A DNA stretch of 64,000 nucleotides from Lichenicoccus sp964247695 (GTDB taxonomy: Bacteria > Pseudomonadota > Alphaproteobacteria > Acetobacterales > Acetobacteraceae). The first letter of the stretch is position 1, and each line of letters starts with the position of its first letter. The notes beneath the pieces are model-generated. The model did not search any database and was not told the DNA's origin. It saw only the letters and a list, made by a program, of their open reading frames with translations. Position numbers and translations under genes: made by a program. The DNA is taken from NCBI GenBank assembly GCA_964247695.1, contig CAXTVI010000024.1, positions 6,378 through 70,377 on the forward strand. Direction: 5' to 3'. Positions 37,744 through 46,145 of this stretch are shown piece after piece.

Positions 37744-38799
37744 TCACTCGATCGCGCGGATCGTTCCCAGCAGCGCATCGACGTCCGCCTCGACCGTGTC
37801 GAAGGCGCAGACCAGCCGCACCACGATGCCGCCCTCCTCGAGCCGGCTGGCCCAGCGGTAGAATCCGTAGCCCGCCGCCTCCAGCTGCACCACCAGCGGC
37901 TCCGGCAGCAACGCGAACACCTCGTTGGCCTCGGTCGGCTGCACGATCGCGGCACCCGGCAACGCTGCCAGTCCCTGCGACAGCCGTGCCGCCGCGGCGT
38001 TGGCGCGCGCCGCGTTCTCCAGCCACAGGCCGCCTTCCAGGTAGCCCACCAGCTGCGCGCTCAGGAACCGTTGCTTCGACCAGAGATGGCCGGCCCGCTT
38101 GCGCCGCTGCGCGAACTCGCGCGCCAGGTCGCGGTTGAAGAACACCACCGCTTCCGCTGCCATCGCACCATTCTTGGTAGCCCCGAGCGAGAGCACATCC
38201 ACCCCGGCCTTCCAGGTCACCGATGCCGGCGTGGCTCCGAGGAAGCTCAGCGCGTTGGCGAACCGCGCGCCGTCCATGTGCACGTGCAGGCGGTTGTCGC
38301 GTGCGACCTGCGCCAGCGCCTCGATCCGGGCCGTCGGATAGCAGGTGCCCCATTCGGTGGCCTGGGTCAGGCTGATCGCCTCCACCGGGCTCTGATGCAC
38401 CCCGCTGATCCGTCGCCGCGCCAGCGCCGCCTGCAGCGCCTCGGGGTCCAGCCTGCCATCCGGGCTCGGCAGGGTCAGCAGCTTGGCGCCGCCGGAGAAG
38501 AACTCGGGCGCCCCGGCCTCGTCGTTCATGATGTGGGCGACCTCGTCGCAGACGATCGCGCCGAACGGACGCACCAGCGCCGACAGCGCCAGCGCGTTGG
38601 CCGCCGTGCCGGTGGCGACCGGAAACACCGTCGCATCGATCTGGAAGATCTCCGAGACGAGCCCTTCCAGCCGCGCCGTCCACGGGTCGCCGCCATAGGA
38701 AGGCACCGCCCCCCGGTTGGCCTCGAGCATGGCCTCGACCACCCGAGGGTGCGCCGGGCCGACATTGTCGCTGCCGAAGTTCTTCCGTATCTCAGTCAT
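37744..38799 (-). CDS. ltaE: Low-specificity threonine aldolase (beta-eliminating type)
   Basis: PLP enzyme (351 aa, family length) cleaving L-threonine or L-allo-threonine to glycine and acetaldehyde. The N-terminal SDNVGPAHPRVVEAM and PSYGGDPWTARLE motifs match the family; Asp176 in HMDGARF and the PLP-binding Lys209 in SLGATKNGA are in place, with the HxSP segment GVHQSPVE. It is divergent from folD; the glycine produced could feed one-carbon metabolism through FolD and the glycine cleavage system, whose H protein is elsewhere in the window. Confidence 0.93.
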   Translation of the reverse strand: MTEIRKNFGSDNVGPAHPRVVEAMLEANRGAVPSYGGDPWTARLEGLVSEIFQIDATVFPVATGTAANALALSALVRPFGAIVCDEVAHIMNDEAGAPEFFSGGAKLLTLPSPDGRLDPEALQAALARRRISGVHQSPVEAISLTQATEWGTCYPTARIEALAQVARDNRLHVHMDGARFANALSFLGATPASVTWKAGVDVLSLGATKNGAMAAEAVVFFNRDLAREFAQRRKRAGHLWSKQRFLSAQLVGYLEGGLWLENAARANAAAARLSQGLAALPGAAIVQPTEANEVFALLPEPLVVQLEAAGYGFYRWASRLEEGGIVVRLVCAFDTVEADVDALLGTIRAIE

Positions 38800-38810
38800 G
38801 CCGTCTCCTC

Positions 38811-38858
38811 GCTGCCCGCACTTCCTACTGCCCGAACTTCACGCTGCCCGAACAGGCC
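38811..38858. repeat. Three tandem 16-bp units between ltaE and folD
   Basis: Units starting at 38811, 38827 and 38843 share the core CTGCCCGAACTTC with few differences. They fill almost the whole 65-bp gap between the divergent starts. Confidence 0.8.
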
Positions 38859-38864
38859 TTCCTC

Positions 38865-39767
38865 ATGAGCTCCATCGACACCCGCCTGATCGACGGCAAG
38901 CAGCACGCCGCTGCCCTGACCGCCAGGGTTACCGCCGAGGTCGCCCGTCTCGCCCGCGAGCACGGGCTCATCCCTGGCCTCGCCGTCGTCCTGGTCGGAA
39001 CCGATGCCGCGAGCGAGGTGTATGTCCGCAACAAGACCCGTCAGACAAGCTCGGTCGGCATGCGGTCGTTCGCGCACAGCCTGCCGGTCGAGACAACGCA
39101 GGCCGAGCTGCTCGCCCTGGTGGCGCGGCTGAATGCCGATCCGGACGTCAACGGCATCCTGGTGCAGCTGCCGTTGCCGCCCGGCGTCGACAGCACGCTG
39201 GTGCTGGACGCGATCGACCCAGCCAAGGACGTGGACGGGCTGGGCCAGGTGAATGTCGGTCGGGTCACGTTGGGCCATCCCGGGCTGGTGCCCTGCACGC
39301 CCCTGGGCTGCCTGATGCTGCTGCAGGCCGAGCTCGGCAGCCTGCGCGGCCTGCACGCCGTCGTGGTCGGACGCTCGAACCTTGTCGGGCGCCCGATGAG
39401 CCAGCTCCTGCTGAATGCCGACTGCACCGTGACGACCGCCCACATCCACACGATCGACACACCGGCCTACGCCCGTCGCGCCGACATCCTGGTGGTCGCC
39501 ACCGGCCGTCCCGGGCTGGTGCGCGGCGACTGGATCAAGCCGGGTGCCACCGTCATCGATGTCGGCATCACCCGCATCCCGACCGAGGCCGGCAAGACGC
39601 GGCTGATCGGCGACGTCGCGTTCGAAGAGGCGCTCGGGATCGCCGGCCGCATCACCCCGGTCCCGGGCGGCGTCGGCCCGATGACCATCGCCTGCCTGTT
39701 GAGCAACACGCTCTATGCGGCCCGGCGGCAGTGGGGCCATCGGGACGTCGCAACCATGGCGGCCTGA
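38865..39767 (+). CDS. folD: Bifunctional methylene-THF dehydrogenase/methenyl-THF cyclohydrolase
   Basis: Converts methylene-THF to formyl-THF, linking one-carbon units to purine synthesis. The 300-aa protein has the family active site in SEVYVRNKTRQTSS (Tyr53, Lys57), DVDGLGQVNVGR, the Rossmann motif VVGRSNLVGRPM and the C-terminal TPVPGGVGPMTIACLL. The start ATG at 38865 is preceded by tandem repeats rather than a strong Shine-Dalgarno. It is divergent from ltaE. Confidence 0.97.
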   Translation: MSSIDTRLIDGKQHAAALTARVTAEVARLAREHGLIPGLAVVLVGTDAASEVYVRNKTRQTSSVGMRSFAHSLPVETTQAELLALVARLNADPDVNGILVQLPLPPGVDSTLVLDAIDPAKDVDGLGQVNVGRVTLGHPGLVPCTPLGCLMLLQAELGSLRGLHAVVVGRSNLVGRPMSQLLLNADCTVTTAHIHTIDTPAYARRADILVVATGRPGLVRGDWIKPGATVIDVGITRIPTEAGKTRLIGDVAFEEALGIAGRITPVPGGVGPMTIACLLSNTLYAARRQWGHRDVATMAA

Positions 39768-39796
39768 CCGGCAAGCCTCCCCGCCGGCGCCCGGAC

Positions 39797-40195
39797 CTAT
39801 CGCGTCAGTGGCTCCGGACCGCCCAGGGCGACTCGGGGCGCCACCGCATGCGCCGGAGGCAGCGGGCGCAGCCGAACCTCGTACCCCTGCGCCAGCGTCC
39901 GCACGCTGTAGGCCCGCGCGATGCGCACCGTCGGCGGCGCGGCGCTGCCCGGACGCCAGTTCGGGTTGCGCTCGAGCATCCAGGCCCAGCACAGCGCCAC
40001 CGGCCGTCCGGGCACCGGGCGCTGCGCAACAGGTCCGTCAAGGCCGATGACGTCGAGGTCGTGCGCGGCGGCGGTCCGGTCGACGTAGGCCACCACATCC
40101 GGCTGCGAGCAGGCCTGCGGCGCGCAACCCGCCAAGGTGGCGAGGACGCCGAGCACCGGCAGCAGCCGGTCACGGTTCAGTGGACGATGCGGCAT
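39797..40195 (-). CDS. Putative small lipoprotein
   Basis: Protein of 132 aa with a signal sequence ending in the lipobox LATLAGC (Cys24), so probably a lipoprotein. The remainder has a DVVAYVDRTAAAHDLDVIGL stretch, a CWAWMLERNPNWRPGS segment and a basic C-terminus; I recognise no domain. It is convergent with folD (29 bp apart) and divergent from the glycosyltransferase at 40.35 kb. The same DNA also codes open frames on both strands, so support is moderate. Confidence 0.55.
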   Translation of the reverse strand: MPHRPLNRDRLLPVLGVLATLAGCAPQACSQPDVVAYVDRTAAAHDLDVIGLDGPVAQRPVPGRPVALCWAWMLERNPNWRPGSAAPPTVRIARAYSVRTLAQGYEVRLRPLPPAHAVAPRVALGGPEPLTR

Positions 40196-40273
40196 CTCGG
40201 TTCCGTGCAGGCTCGACTGGTCGGGGCCCGTTGCTAGCAGATCGGCCGGCGGTGTAGCAGGGCCTATCGACGA

Positions 40274-40295
40274 CGCCTTGTGTTGCTACAAGGCG
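40274..40295 (+). promoter_or_regulatory. Hairpin upstream of the GT4 glycosyltransferase
   Basis: CGCCTTGT and ACAAGGCG are perfect 8-bp arms with a 6-nt loop, 57 bp before the glycosyltransferase start. It could be an operator or leader hairpin. Confidence 0.4.
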
Positions 40296-40352
40296 GGACC
40301 AAGCAAGCGGCGGCAGCTGGTCCGGGTCGGTCCCGGCACAGGCTGAGGGAGT

Positions 40353-41996
40353 ATGTTGTTGGACAGCAAGATCTGGGTCGATGTCGAGGACCTGTTCCAG
40401 TATGCGGCGGCCAATCCCCGACCCAGCGGCATCCAGCGCATCGAGTTCGAGCTCTGCCGGGCGCTGGCGACCCTGCCGGAAAGCCGTGACCGGGTGCGCT
40501 TCGTGCGGCACGCCGCCACCCAGCAATCCTTCACGTCGATCCCGTATGCGCAACTGGAACGGCTGCACGACCAGCTGACCGCGTCCCACCGCGGCGCGCC
40601 GACGCCGTCGCGGGTCGTGGACGGGCGGATGCAGCCGGCGCGCAAGCTGTCGGAGAGTCCGTTGCGGCGCCTCGCCTACCGTCTGCCGGAGGGCCTGCGC
40701 AACCCGCTGGTCGCCCTGTTCAAGGCGGAACGCGAGGCCGGCAGGGCACTGGTCCATATCGGCAGCGCCCTGGCCTGGGCGGGCGGCACGCGCGCGAAGC
40801 GGCTGGCCCGGCAGATCCGTGGGCGCCGTTTGGCCGGCCGCAACACCGGCGCCCACGCTCGTCTGCCCCTCGACGATCCACACGAGCGGGCCGTCGGGAG
40901 CACGCCGTTCGGTCCCGGCATGTCGCCGGGGCGCACCTTGCCGCCCTCCGCGCGCCACGCCGACACAGCCGCCTTCGACAGCACGACCGAGCCCGGTGAC
41001 ATCCTGCTGGTGCTGGGGTCGCCCTGGTTCCACCCGTACTATGCCGAGATCGTGGAAAAGGCGCAGCGTACGCGTGGCCTGCGCTTCAGCCTGCTGGTGT
41101 ACGACATCATCCCGCTGCGCCGCCCGGAATGGTGCGACCACAACCTGGTGCTGCGGTTCAGGGAGTGGACCGGAGGGATCTTCCCGCTGGTGGATGTGCT
41201 GCTGACCATCTCGCAGGCCAGCGCGCGCGACCTGGAGATCGACGCCAGGCGGGCCGGCTACGCCCTGCGCAGCACCCCGCGCCCGATCCCGATCGGCACC
41301 GGCTTCAGCGACGCCGCGCGAACGCCGGCCAGCGTGCCGGCCGGCAACGCCCGCGACCTGCCGCCGCCGGGCAGCTACGCCCTGATCGTCTCGACCATCG
41401 AGGCGCGCAAGAACCACATGCTGCTGTTCAGGGTGTGGCGTCGGATGGCCGAGGAGATGCCGGCGGACCGGATCCCGACCCTGGTGTTTGCCGGGCGTAT
41501 CGGCTGGCTGGTCAGCGACCTGATGCAGCAGATCCACAATGCCGACTATCTCGACGGCAAGATCGTGCTGGTCGAGGACCCGAGCGACGACGAGCTGCGC
41601 CGGCTCTATGCCGGCTGCCGGTTCACCCTGTTCCCCTCCTTCTACGAAGGCTGGGGCCTGCCGGTCACCGAGAGCCTGTCGTTCGGACGGCCCTGCATCA
41701 TCTCGAACGCGACCTCGCTGCCGGAGGCGGGTGGCGACCTGGCGCGCTACTTCGACCCGGAGAACGCGCACGAGGCCTACGACATGATCCGCCACGCCAT
41801 CGAGCATCCGGAGGAGACCGAGGCCTGGGCCGAGCGCGTGCAGCGCGAGTTCAAGCCGGTATCGTGGGAGGACTCCGCCCGCGGCGTGCTGCGCGCACTG
41901 GCGGGCGCCGATGCCGAGCCAGCAGCGGCGCCCGCGGCGAAGGGCGCCCCGGCGCGCGCTCCGCGCAGGAAACGCGCCTCAGCCCCGCGGGCCTGA
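40353..41996 (+). CDS. GT4-type glycosyltransferase
   Basis: Family 1/4 glycosyltransferase of 547 aa, likely in surface polysaccharide synthesis. The N-terminal part has IWVDVEDLFQYAAAN and RPSGIQRIEFE, a pattern shared with capsular mannosyl-type transferases; the C-terminal GT-B nucleotide-sugar domain (about 345-500) has LIVSTIEARKNHMLLFRVW, VFAGRIGWLVSD and FYEGWGLPVTESLSFGRP, the EX7E-type motif. A basic Ala/Pro/Arg tail ends the protein. A GAGGG site sits only 4 nt before the ATG at 40353; alternative TTG codons follow immediately. Confidence 0.88.
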   Translation: MLLDSKIWVDVEDLFQYAAANPRPSGIQRIEFELCRALATLPESRDRVRFVRHAATQQSFTSIPYAQLERLHDQLTASHRGAPTPSRVVDGRMQPARKLSESPLRRLAYRLPEGLRNPLVALFKAEREAGRALVHIGSALAWAGGTRAKRLARQIRGRRLAGRNTGAHARLPLDDPHERAVGSTPFGPGMSPGRTLPPSARHADTAAFDSTTEPGDILLVLGSPWFHPYYAEIVEKAQRTRGLRFSLLVYDIIPLRRPEWCDHNLVLRFREWTGGIFPLVDVLLTISQASARDLEIDARRAGYALRSTPRPIPIGTGFSDAARTPASVPAGNARDLPPPGSYALIVSTIEARKNHMLLFRVWRRMAEEMPADRIPTLVFAGRIGWLVSDLMQQIHNADYLDGKIVLVEDPSDDELRRLYAGCRFTLFPSFYEGWGLPVTESLSFGRPCIISNATSLPEAGGDLARYFDPENAHEAYDMIRHAIEHPEETEAWAERVQREFKPVSWEDSARGVLRALAGADAEPAAAPAAKGAPARAPRRKRASAPRA

Positions 41997-42410
41997 CGCA
42001 ACGCGTCCCGCCAGCCGGGTGCTGCGGAGGGCGGGACGCATGAACAGCATCCGCGCCGATTGCAGCACCTGTCGGCGATAGGCCAGGTTCAGCTCGATGG
42101 TGTGCGAGTGGTAGTCGCCGACCGCCAGCAGCAGGTTCCCATGCGTCTCGTCGAGATAGAAGCGCATGATCGCCCCGGCGGCGGCGATGTTGTAGCAGGG
42201 CCGGTCGCGCAGCCGCAGGAAGACATCGGCGGCCGGCGTCCCCGTGTAGCGTGCCAGCGGCGCCAGCCAGCGCGTATTGATCTGCATCACCCCGACATCT
42301 AGGGTCCCGTCCGTGTTGTGGTGCAGCACCCCCGGCCGGCCGCCTTCGACCGCCTGGATCGAGGGCAGCACGCGCGGCGGCAGGTGATAGAGTGAGGCGA
42401 CCAGCGCCAT
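41979..42410 (-). CDS. Small lytic transglycosylase (SLT domain, VirB1/IagB type)
   Basis: Peptidoglycan-cleaving SLT-fold protein of 143 aa. The N-terminal half has IQAVEGGRPG, with the catalytic glutamate, and VGVMQINTRWLAPLARYTG, the compact form seen in enzymes that open the wall for secretion or pilus systems. In-frame codons upstream of the ATG at 42410 read VSVLVPYAAC, resembling a signal peptide, but no ATG, GTG or TTG lies in that extension. The gene is divergent from gspG by 54 bp, so it probably serves the pseudopilus/T2SS. Its last 18 bp overlap the end of the convergent glycosyltransferase. Confidence 0.78.
   Translation of the reverse strand: MALVASLYHLPPRVLPSIQAVEGGRPGVLHHNTDGTLDVGVMQINTRWLAPLARYTGTPAADVFLRLRDRPCYNIAAAGAIMRFYLDETHGNLLLAVGDYHSHTIELNLAYRRQVLQSARMLFMRPALRSTRLAGRVASGPRG
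42003..42039 (+). terminator. Hairpin after the GT4 gene, inside the convergent transglycosylase
   Basis: GCGTCCCGCC and GGCGGGACGC are perfect 10-bp arms with a 17-nt loop, beginning 7 bp beyond the glycosyltransferase stop. There is no T-run, so termination strength is uncertain. Confidence 0.45.
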
Positions 42411-42464
42411 GCAGGCGGCATACGGAACCAGGACAGATACTCCCTCACGCCCCTCTATCGCAGC

Positions 42465-42905
42465 ATGATCCCGATGTCCAAGCGACGTGTCTCGGACTGC
42501 CAGGGTGATTCAGGCTTCACCCTGATCGAGCTGCTGGTGGTGATCGCGATCCTCGGGCTGCTGATCAGCCTGGTGGCGCCGGCGGTGCTGCGTCAGCTCG
42601 GGGGCGCCAAGATCTCGATTGCGAAACAATCGATCGAGCGCATCGGCTCGATCCTCGACACCTACAAGCTCGATGTCGGCACCTATCCCTCGACCGAGGA
42701 CGGCATGCAGGCCCTGGTCACCAAGCCGTCCGATGCGGAGAACTGGAACGGCCCGTACGTTAAGGGCAACAGCGTGCCGCTCGATCCCTGGAACCATCAA
42801 TATGCATATCGGTCGCCGTCGGACCGTCCGGACCACGACTACGACCTGTGCTCGCCCGGGCCGAACAACAACGCGAGCGCCGACAGCGCGATCTGCAACA
42901 AGTAG
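42465..42905 (+). CDS. gspG: Type II secretion major pseudopilin
   Basis: Major pseudopilin (146 aa) that polymerises into the T2SS pseudopilus. It has the prepilin cleavage motif G-FTLIELLVVIAILG with cleavage after Gly17 and the conserved Glu at +5, followed by the pseudopilin globular domain with LDVGTYPSTEDGMQAL and WNGPYVKG, a GspG signature. It is divergent from the small lytic transglycosylase. A second ATG at 42474 could be used. The other gsp genes lie about 4 kb downstream, beyond a transketolase and a dehydrogenase gene. Confidence 0.93.
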   Translation: MIPMSKRRVSDCQGDSGFTLIELLVVIAILGLLISLVAPAVLRQLGGAKISIAKQSIERIGSILDTYKLDVGTYPSTEDGMQALVTKPSDAENWNGPYVKGNSVPLDPWNHQYAYRSPSDRPDHDYDLCSPGPNNNASADSAICNK

Positions 42906-42996
42906 CGCTTGAGGCGATGCTGCTCCATCCTCTCCCGAACAGAGCATGATGTACGCATCAGGCCGGAAGTCACGCCGACCTGCAACACGCAGTCGC

Positions 42997-43023
42997 ACTC
43001 GTTTGCACGAGAACGCAACGAGT
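42997..43023. promoter_or_regulatory. Inverted repeat upstream of the transketolase gene
   Basis: ACTCGTT and AACGAGT are perfect 7-bp arms around a 13-nt spacer, 158 bp before the transketolase start, in a relatively AT-rich gap. It is a candidate operator. Confidence 0.35.
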
Positions 43024-43111
43024 TAAAACGATGTCAAACAGGCAATAGAACTCCAGGTCTACCCGGAACTCAGTTCTAGTATGCAACGTCTGTGACGGGC
43101 GATGTCGATGG

Positions 43112-43134
43112 CGGAAGCGTTTCGGTTGCTTCCG
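43112..43134 (+). promoter_or_regulatory. Leader hairpin ahead of the transketolase gene
   Basis: CGGAAGC and GCTTCCG form a 7-bp stem with a 9-nt loop, 46 bp before the start codon. It may lie in the 5' leader. Confidence 0.35.
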
Positions 43135-43180
43135 TGTTCTCGAGTGTCTCGGACGGGCATGGAATTTCAAGGAGTAGCTT

Positions 43181-45229
43181 GTGCAGAGCGTCCAGCCGCT
43201 ACAGCTTGCCGGTGCGATACGTGCATTGTCACTCGATGCGGTCCAGCGCGTAGGCGAGGGTCATCCCGGCGCGCCGCTCGGATGCGCCGAGATCGTGACG
43301 ACCCTGTTCCGCGCGCACCTGAAATTCAATTCGGCCTGTCCCGAATGGTTCGATCGCGACAGGTTCGTGCTGTCGAACGGCCACGCCTCCATGCTGCTCT
43401 ATTCGGTTCTGCATCTGACCGGCTATGCCAAAATCGGGCTCGACGAGCTGAAGCGCTTCCGGGAGCTGGGTTCACGCTGCCCGGGGCATCCCGAATACGA
43501 ACCGGGTGCAGGCGTGGAAACCACCACCGGCGCGCTGGGGCAGGGGATCGCGAATGCCGTCGGCATGGCGCTGGCCGAGGCATTCCTCAATGACCGCTAC
43601 GGGGCGGACCTCGTGGACCATCGCACCTATGCCCTGGTCGGCGATGGCTGCCTGCAGGAAGGCCTCGGCCAGGAGGTGATGTCGCTGGCCGGTCATATGC
43701 GGCTGGGCAAGCTGTGCTTCCTGTGGGACGACAACCGGATCACCGACGATGGCAGCCGGGCGCTTTCCGACAGCGACGACATGCCCGCGCGTTTCCGGGC
43801 CTGCGCATGGCACGTCCAGGAGGTTGATGGCCATGACGAGGCAGCCGTATCGGCCGCCCTCGAAGCCGCCAGCGCCGATCCGAGACCATCCATGATCGCC
43901 TGCCGCACGATCATCGGACGAGGCTTCACGCGTCTGCAGGGTGAGCGTGGCGCCCATAGCGGCCGTGTCCTCGACTCCGACCGCGTCGCCGCGCGCGCGG
44001 CACTGGGCTGGCCGCACGAGCCATTCGTGCTTCCCGATGACGTCATCGAGGCGTGGCGACGGGTCGGGCGTCGGGGCATCGATCAACACCGGTCCTGGCG
44101 GGAACGCGTCGCCGGCCTGGATCCGGTGCGGCGCCGGGAGTTCGAGCGGGTGTGCTCGGGAGAGCGCCCGGATGGCTGGCGGGAGGCGCTCCAGGCCTTC
44201 GGGCGTGAGGCGCTCGCGCAGCCGGCACCCAGGCCCGGGATCGCGACGGCGGCCGAAATCGTCGATCGTCTCGCCGCCTGCATCCCGGAGCTGCTGGCCG
44301 GCGCGCCCGACCTGGAGGGCTCGACGCAGCATAAGCGGCAGCGGACGGCGTTCTCGTTCGAGAAACGCTCGGGGCGCTACGTGCATTACGGGGTGCGCGA
44401 ACATGCGATGGGCGCGATCATGAACGGCATGGCGGCGCATGGCGGCATCCTCCCGGTCGGCGCCACGTATCTCGCGTTTTCGGACTACGAGCGACCGGCG
44501 CTGCGGATGGCGGCGCTGATGGGCCTGCCGGTGCAGTTCGTCTTCAGCCATGACTCGATCGGCATCGGGCGCAACGGGCCGACCCACCAGCCGGTCGAAG
44601 TGCTGGCATCGCTGCGCGCCTTGCCCAACATGCTGGTCTTCAGGCCGGCCGATGCGGTGGAGGCGGCGGAGTGCTGGGAGATCGCGATCGGGCACAGGTC
44701 CGGTCCGTCCGCGCTGGTGTTCGCGCGCCAGGAACTGCATCCGGCCCGGCTGACCGCGTCCGACGCGAACCTCTGTCGCCGCGGCGCCTACGTGCTCGCA
44801 CCGGCGCGCGGCGGCGAGCGTCGCGTCACCCTTCTGGCCACCGGCTCCGAAGTGGCGCTGGCGCTGGGCGCACGCGACCGGCTGCAAGCCGACGGCGTGC
44901 CGACGGCCGTGGTCTCCATGCCCTGCTGGTCGCTGTTCGAGGCGCAGAGCCCGGACTACCGGGCCGAAGTGCTGGGTCGCCACACCGTCCGGGTCGGCGT
45001 CGAGGCGGCCGTGCGGCTTGGCTGGGACCGCTATATCGGCGAGGATGGCGACTTCATCGGCATGAGCGGCTTTGGAGCCTCCGGGGAACGGGAGGATCTG
45101 TTCGCGCATTTCGGAATTACCGTCGATGCCATCGTCGAGACCGTGCGTCGTCGACTGCCCGCGGAGCGCCGCAGGCCGTCAGGGCTCAGGGCGCCGGCCG
45201 CTGCCGTTCATCGCGCGGTAGGTGCGTAG
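43181..45229 (+). CDS. tkt: Transketolase
   Basis: TPP-dependent enzyme (682 aa, family length) transferring two-carbon ketol units in the pentose phosphate pathway. The GTG start at 43181 is decided by AAGGAG 6 nt upstream. Motifs in order: GEGHPGAPLG, LSNGHASMLLYS, GALGQGIANAVGMA, the TPP motif GDGCLQEG with DDNRITDDG, then GRYVHYGVREHAMG, YLAFSDYERPALR and HDSIGIGRNGPTHQP. Its end overlaps the convergent dehydrogenase by 51 bp. It sits inside the gsp locus and could support pentose or erythrose-type sugar use with xylB. Confidence 0.94.
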   Translation: MQSVQPLQLAGAIRALSLDAVQRVGEGHPGAPLGCAEIVTTLFRAHLKFNSACPEWFDRDRFVLSNGHASMLLYSVLHLTGYAKIGLDELKRFRELGSRCPGHPEYEPGAGVETTTGALGQGIANAVGMALAEAFLNDRYGADLVDHRTYALVGDGCLQEGLGQEVMSLAGHMRLGKLCFLWDDNRITDDGSRALSDSDDMPARFRACAWHVQEVDGHDEAAVSAALEAASADPRPSMIACRTIIGRGFTRLQGERGAHSGRVLDSDRVAARAALGWPHEPFVLPDDVIEAWRRVGRRGIDQHRSWRERVAGLDPVRRREFERVCSGERPDGWREALQAFGREALAQPAPRPGIATAAEIVDRLAACIPELLAGAPDLEGSTQHKRQRTAFSFEKRSGRYVHYGVREHAMGAIMNGMAAHGGILPVGATYLAFSDYERPALRMAALMGLPVQFVFSHDSIGIGRNGPTHQPVEVLASLRALPNMLVFRPADAVEAAECWEIAIGHRSGPSALVFARQELHPARLTASDANLCRRGAYVLAPARGGERRVTLLATGSEVALALGARDRLQADGVPTAVVSMPCWSLFEAQSPDYRAEVLGRHTVRVGVEAAVRLGWDRYIGEDGDFIGMSGFGASGEREDLFAHFGITVDAIVETVRRRLPAERRRPSGLRAPAAAVHRAVGA

Positions 45230-46078
45230 GACCTGGCTGTCATCGGCTGAGCCGTCTCCGCGCCCGGAGGTCGCCAGGAAGAGCTGATGCGCCGCGGCCG
45301 CGAGCGGCAGGGCTACCCCTTCGTGGCGCCCCGCCTCGAGGACCAGGCCGAGATCCTTGACGAAGATGTCGACGGCGCTGCTGATCTCCGGTTCTGCCTG
45401 GAGCATCCTTGGACCCCGGTCGCGCAGCATCCAGCTCGACGCGGCGGATCCTCCGAGGATTTCCAGGGCGACGGCTTCATCGACTCCCACGCGCGAAGCC
45501 AGGGAGAACGCCTCGGCGGCGGCCGCGAGGTGAACGCCGCAGAGCAGCTGGTTGATGGTCTTGATCGCCGCCCCCTGCCCGGGCCGCTCACCGACATGGA
45601 AGATCTTGTTGCCGACCGCCTCCAGCACGGGCCGCGCGCGGGCAAAGGTGTCCGGGGCGCCGGCAGCCATCATCGTCAGTGTTCCGGCCTGCGCTCCGGC
45701 CGTGCCGCCGGACACCGGGGCGTCCAGGAAGCGCCGCTCCGCCTGGATCACCCGGGCGGCGATCGCCTCCACCGCACTTGGCGGGCATGTCGCGGAGAGC
45801 ATCACGACAGCGTCGCGTGGCAGGGCATCGAGCGCGCCCTCCGCGAACAGCACCTGCTCCGCCTGCGCGGCGTTGATCACCATCAGGAGCAGCAGGTCGG
45901 CCGCGATCGCCACCTCGCGCACTGACCCGCAACTGACACCTCCCGCCTCGTGCAGGGCGTCGGCTACGGCCGACCGGCGTGCAAAGCCGCGCACGGTGAA
46001 ACCGGCCGAGAGCAGGTTTCGCGACATCGGGGCGCCCATCGCACCCAATCCGACGATCCCTACGGTCCTGACACTCAT
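45179..46078 (-). CDS. NAD-dependent beta-hydroxyacid dehydrogenase (L-threonate dehydrogenase-like)
   Basis: Dehydrogenase of 299 aa in the 3-hydroxyisobutyrate/tartronate-semialdehyde reductase family. It has the Rossmann motif GLGAMGAPMSRNL (11-22), the substrate loop DAPVSGGTAGA (119-129) and the catalytic Lys173 in GQGAAIKTINQ. Specificity is not fixed: L-threonate, 2-hydroxy-3-oxopropionate and 3-hydroxyisobutyrate enzymes share these motifs. The presence of an erythronate-type dehydrogenase in the same window favours a sugar-acid role, but the two are 14 kb apart. The ATG at 46078 fits the family. Its end overlaps the transketolase convergently. Confidence 0.87.
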   Translation of the reverse strand: MSVRTVGIVGLGAMGAPMSRNLLSAGFTVRGFARRSAVADALHEAGGVSCGSVREVAIAADLLLLMVINAAQAEQVLFAEGALDALPRDAVVMLSATCPPSAVEAIAARVIQAERRFLDAPVSGGTAGAQAGTLTMMAAGAPDTFARARPVLEAVGNKIFHVGERPGQGAAIKTINQLLCGVHLAAAAEAFSLASRVGVDEAVALEILGGSAASSWMLRDRGPRMLQAEPEISSAVDIFVKDLGLVLEAGRHEGVALPLAAAAHQLFLATSGRGDGSADDSQVLRTYRAMNGSGRRPEP

Positions 46079-46145
46079 GGCAAGTCTTCCCACGGCTCGG
46101 TGGACCGGTCTTATCAACAAGATAGTTCGGCGCCAATCCGCTGCC

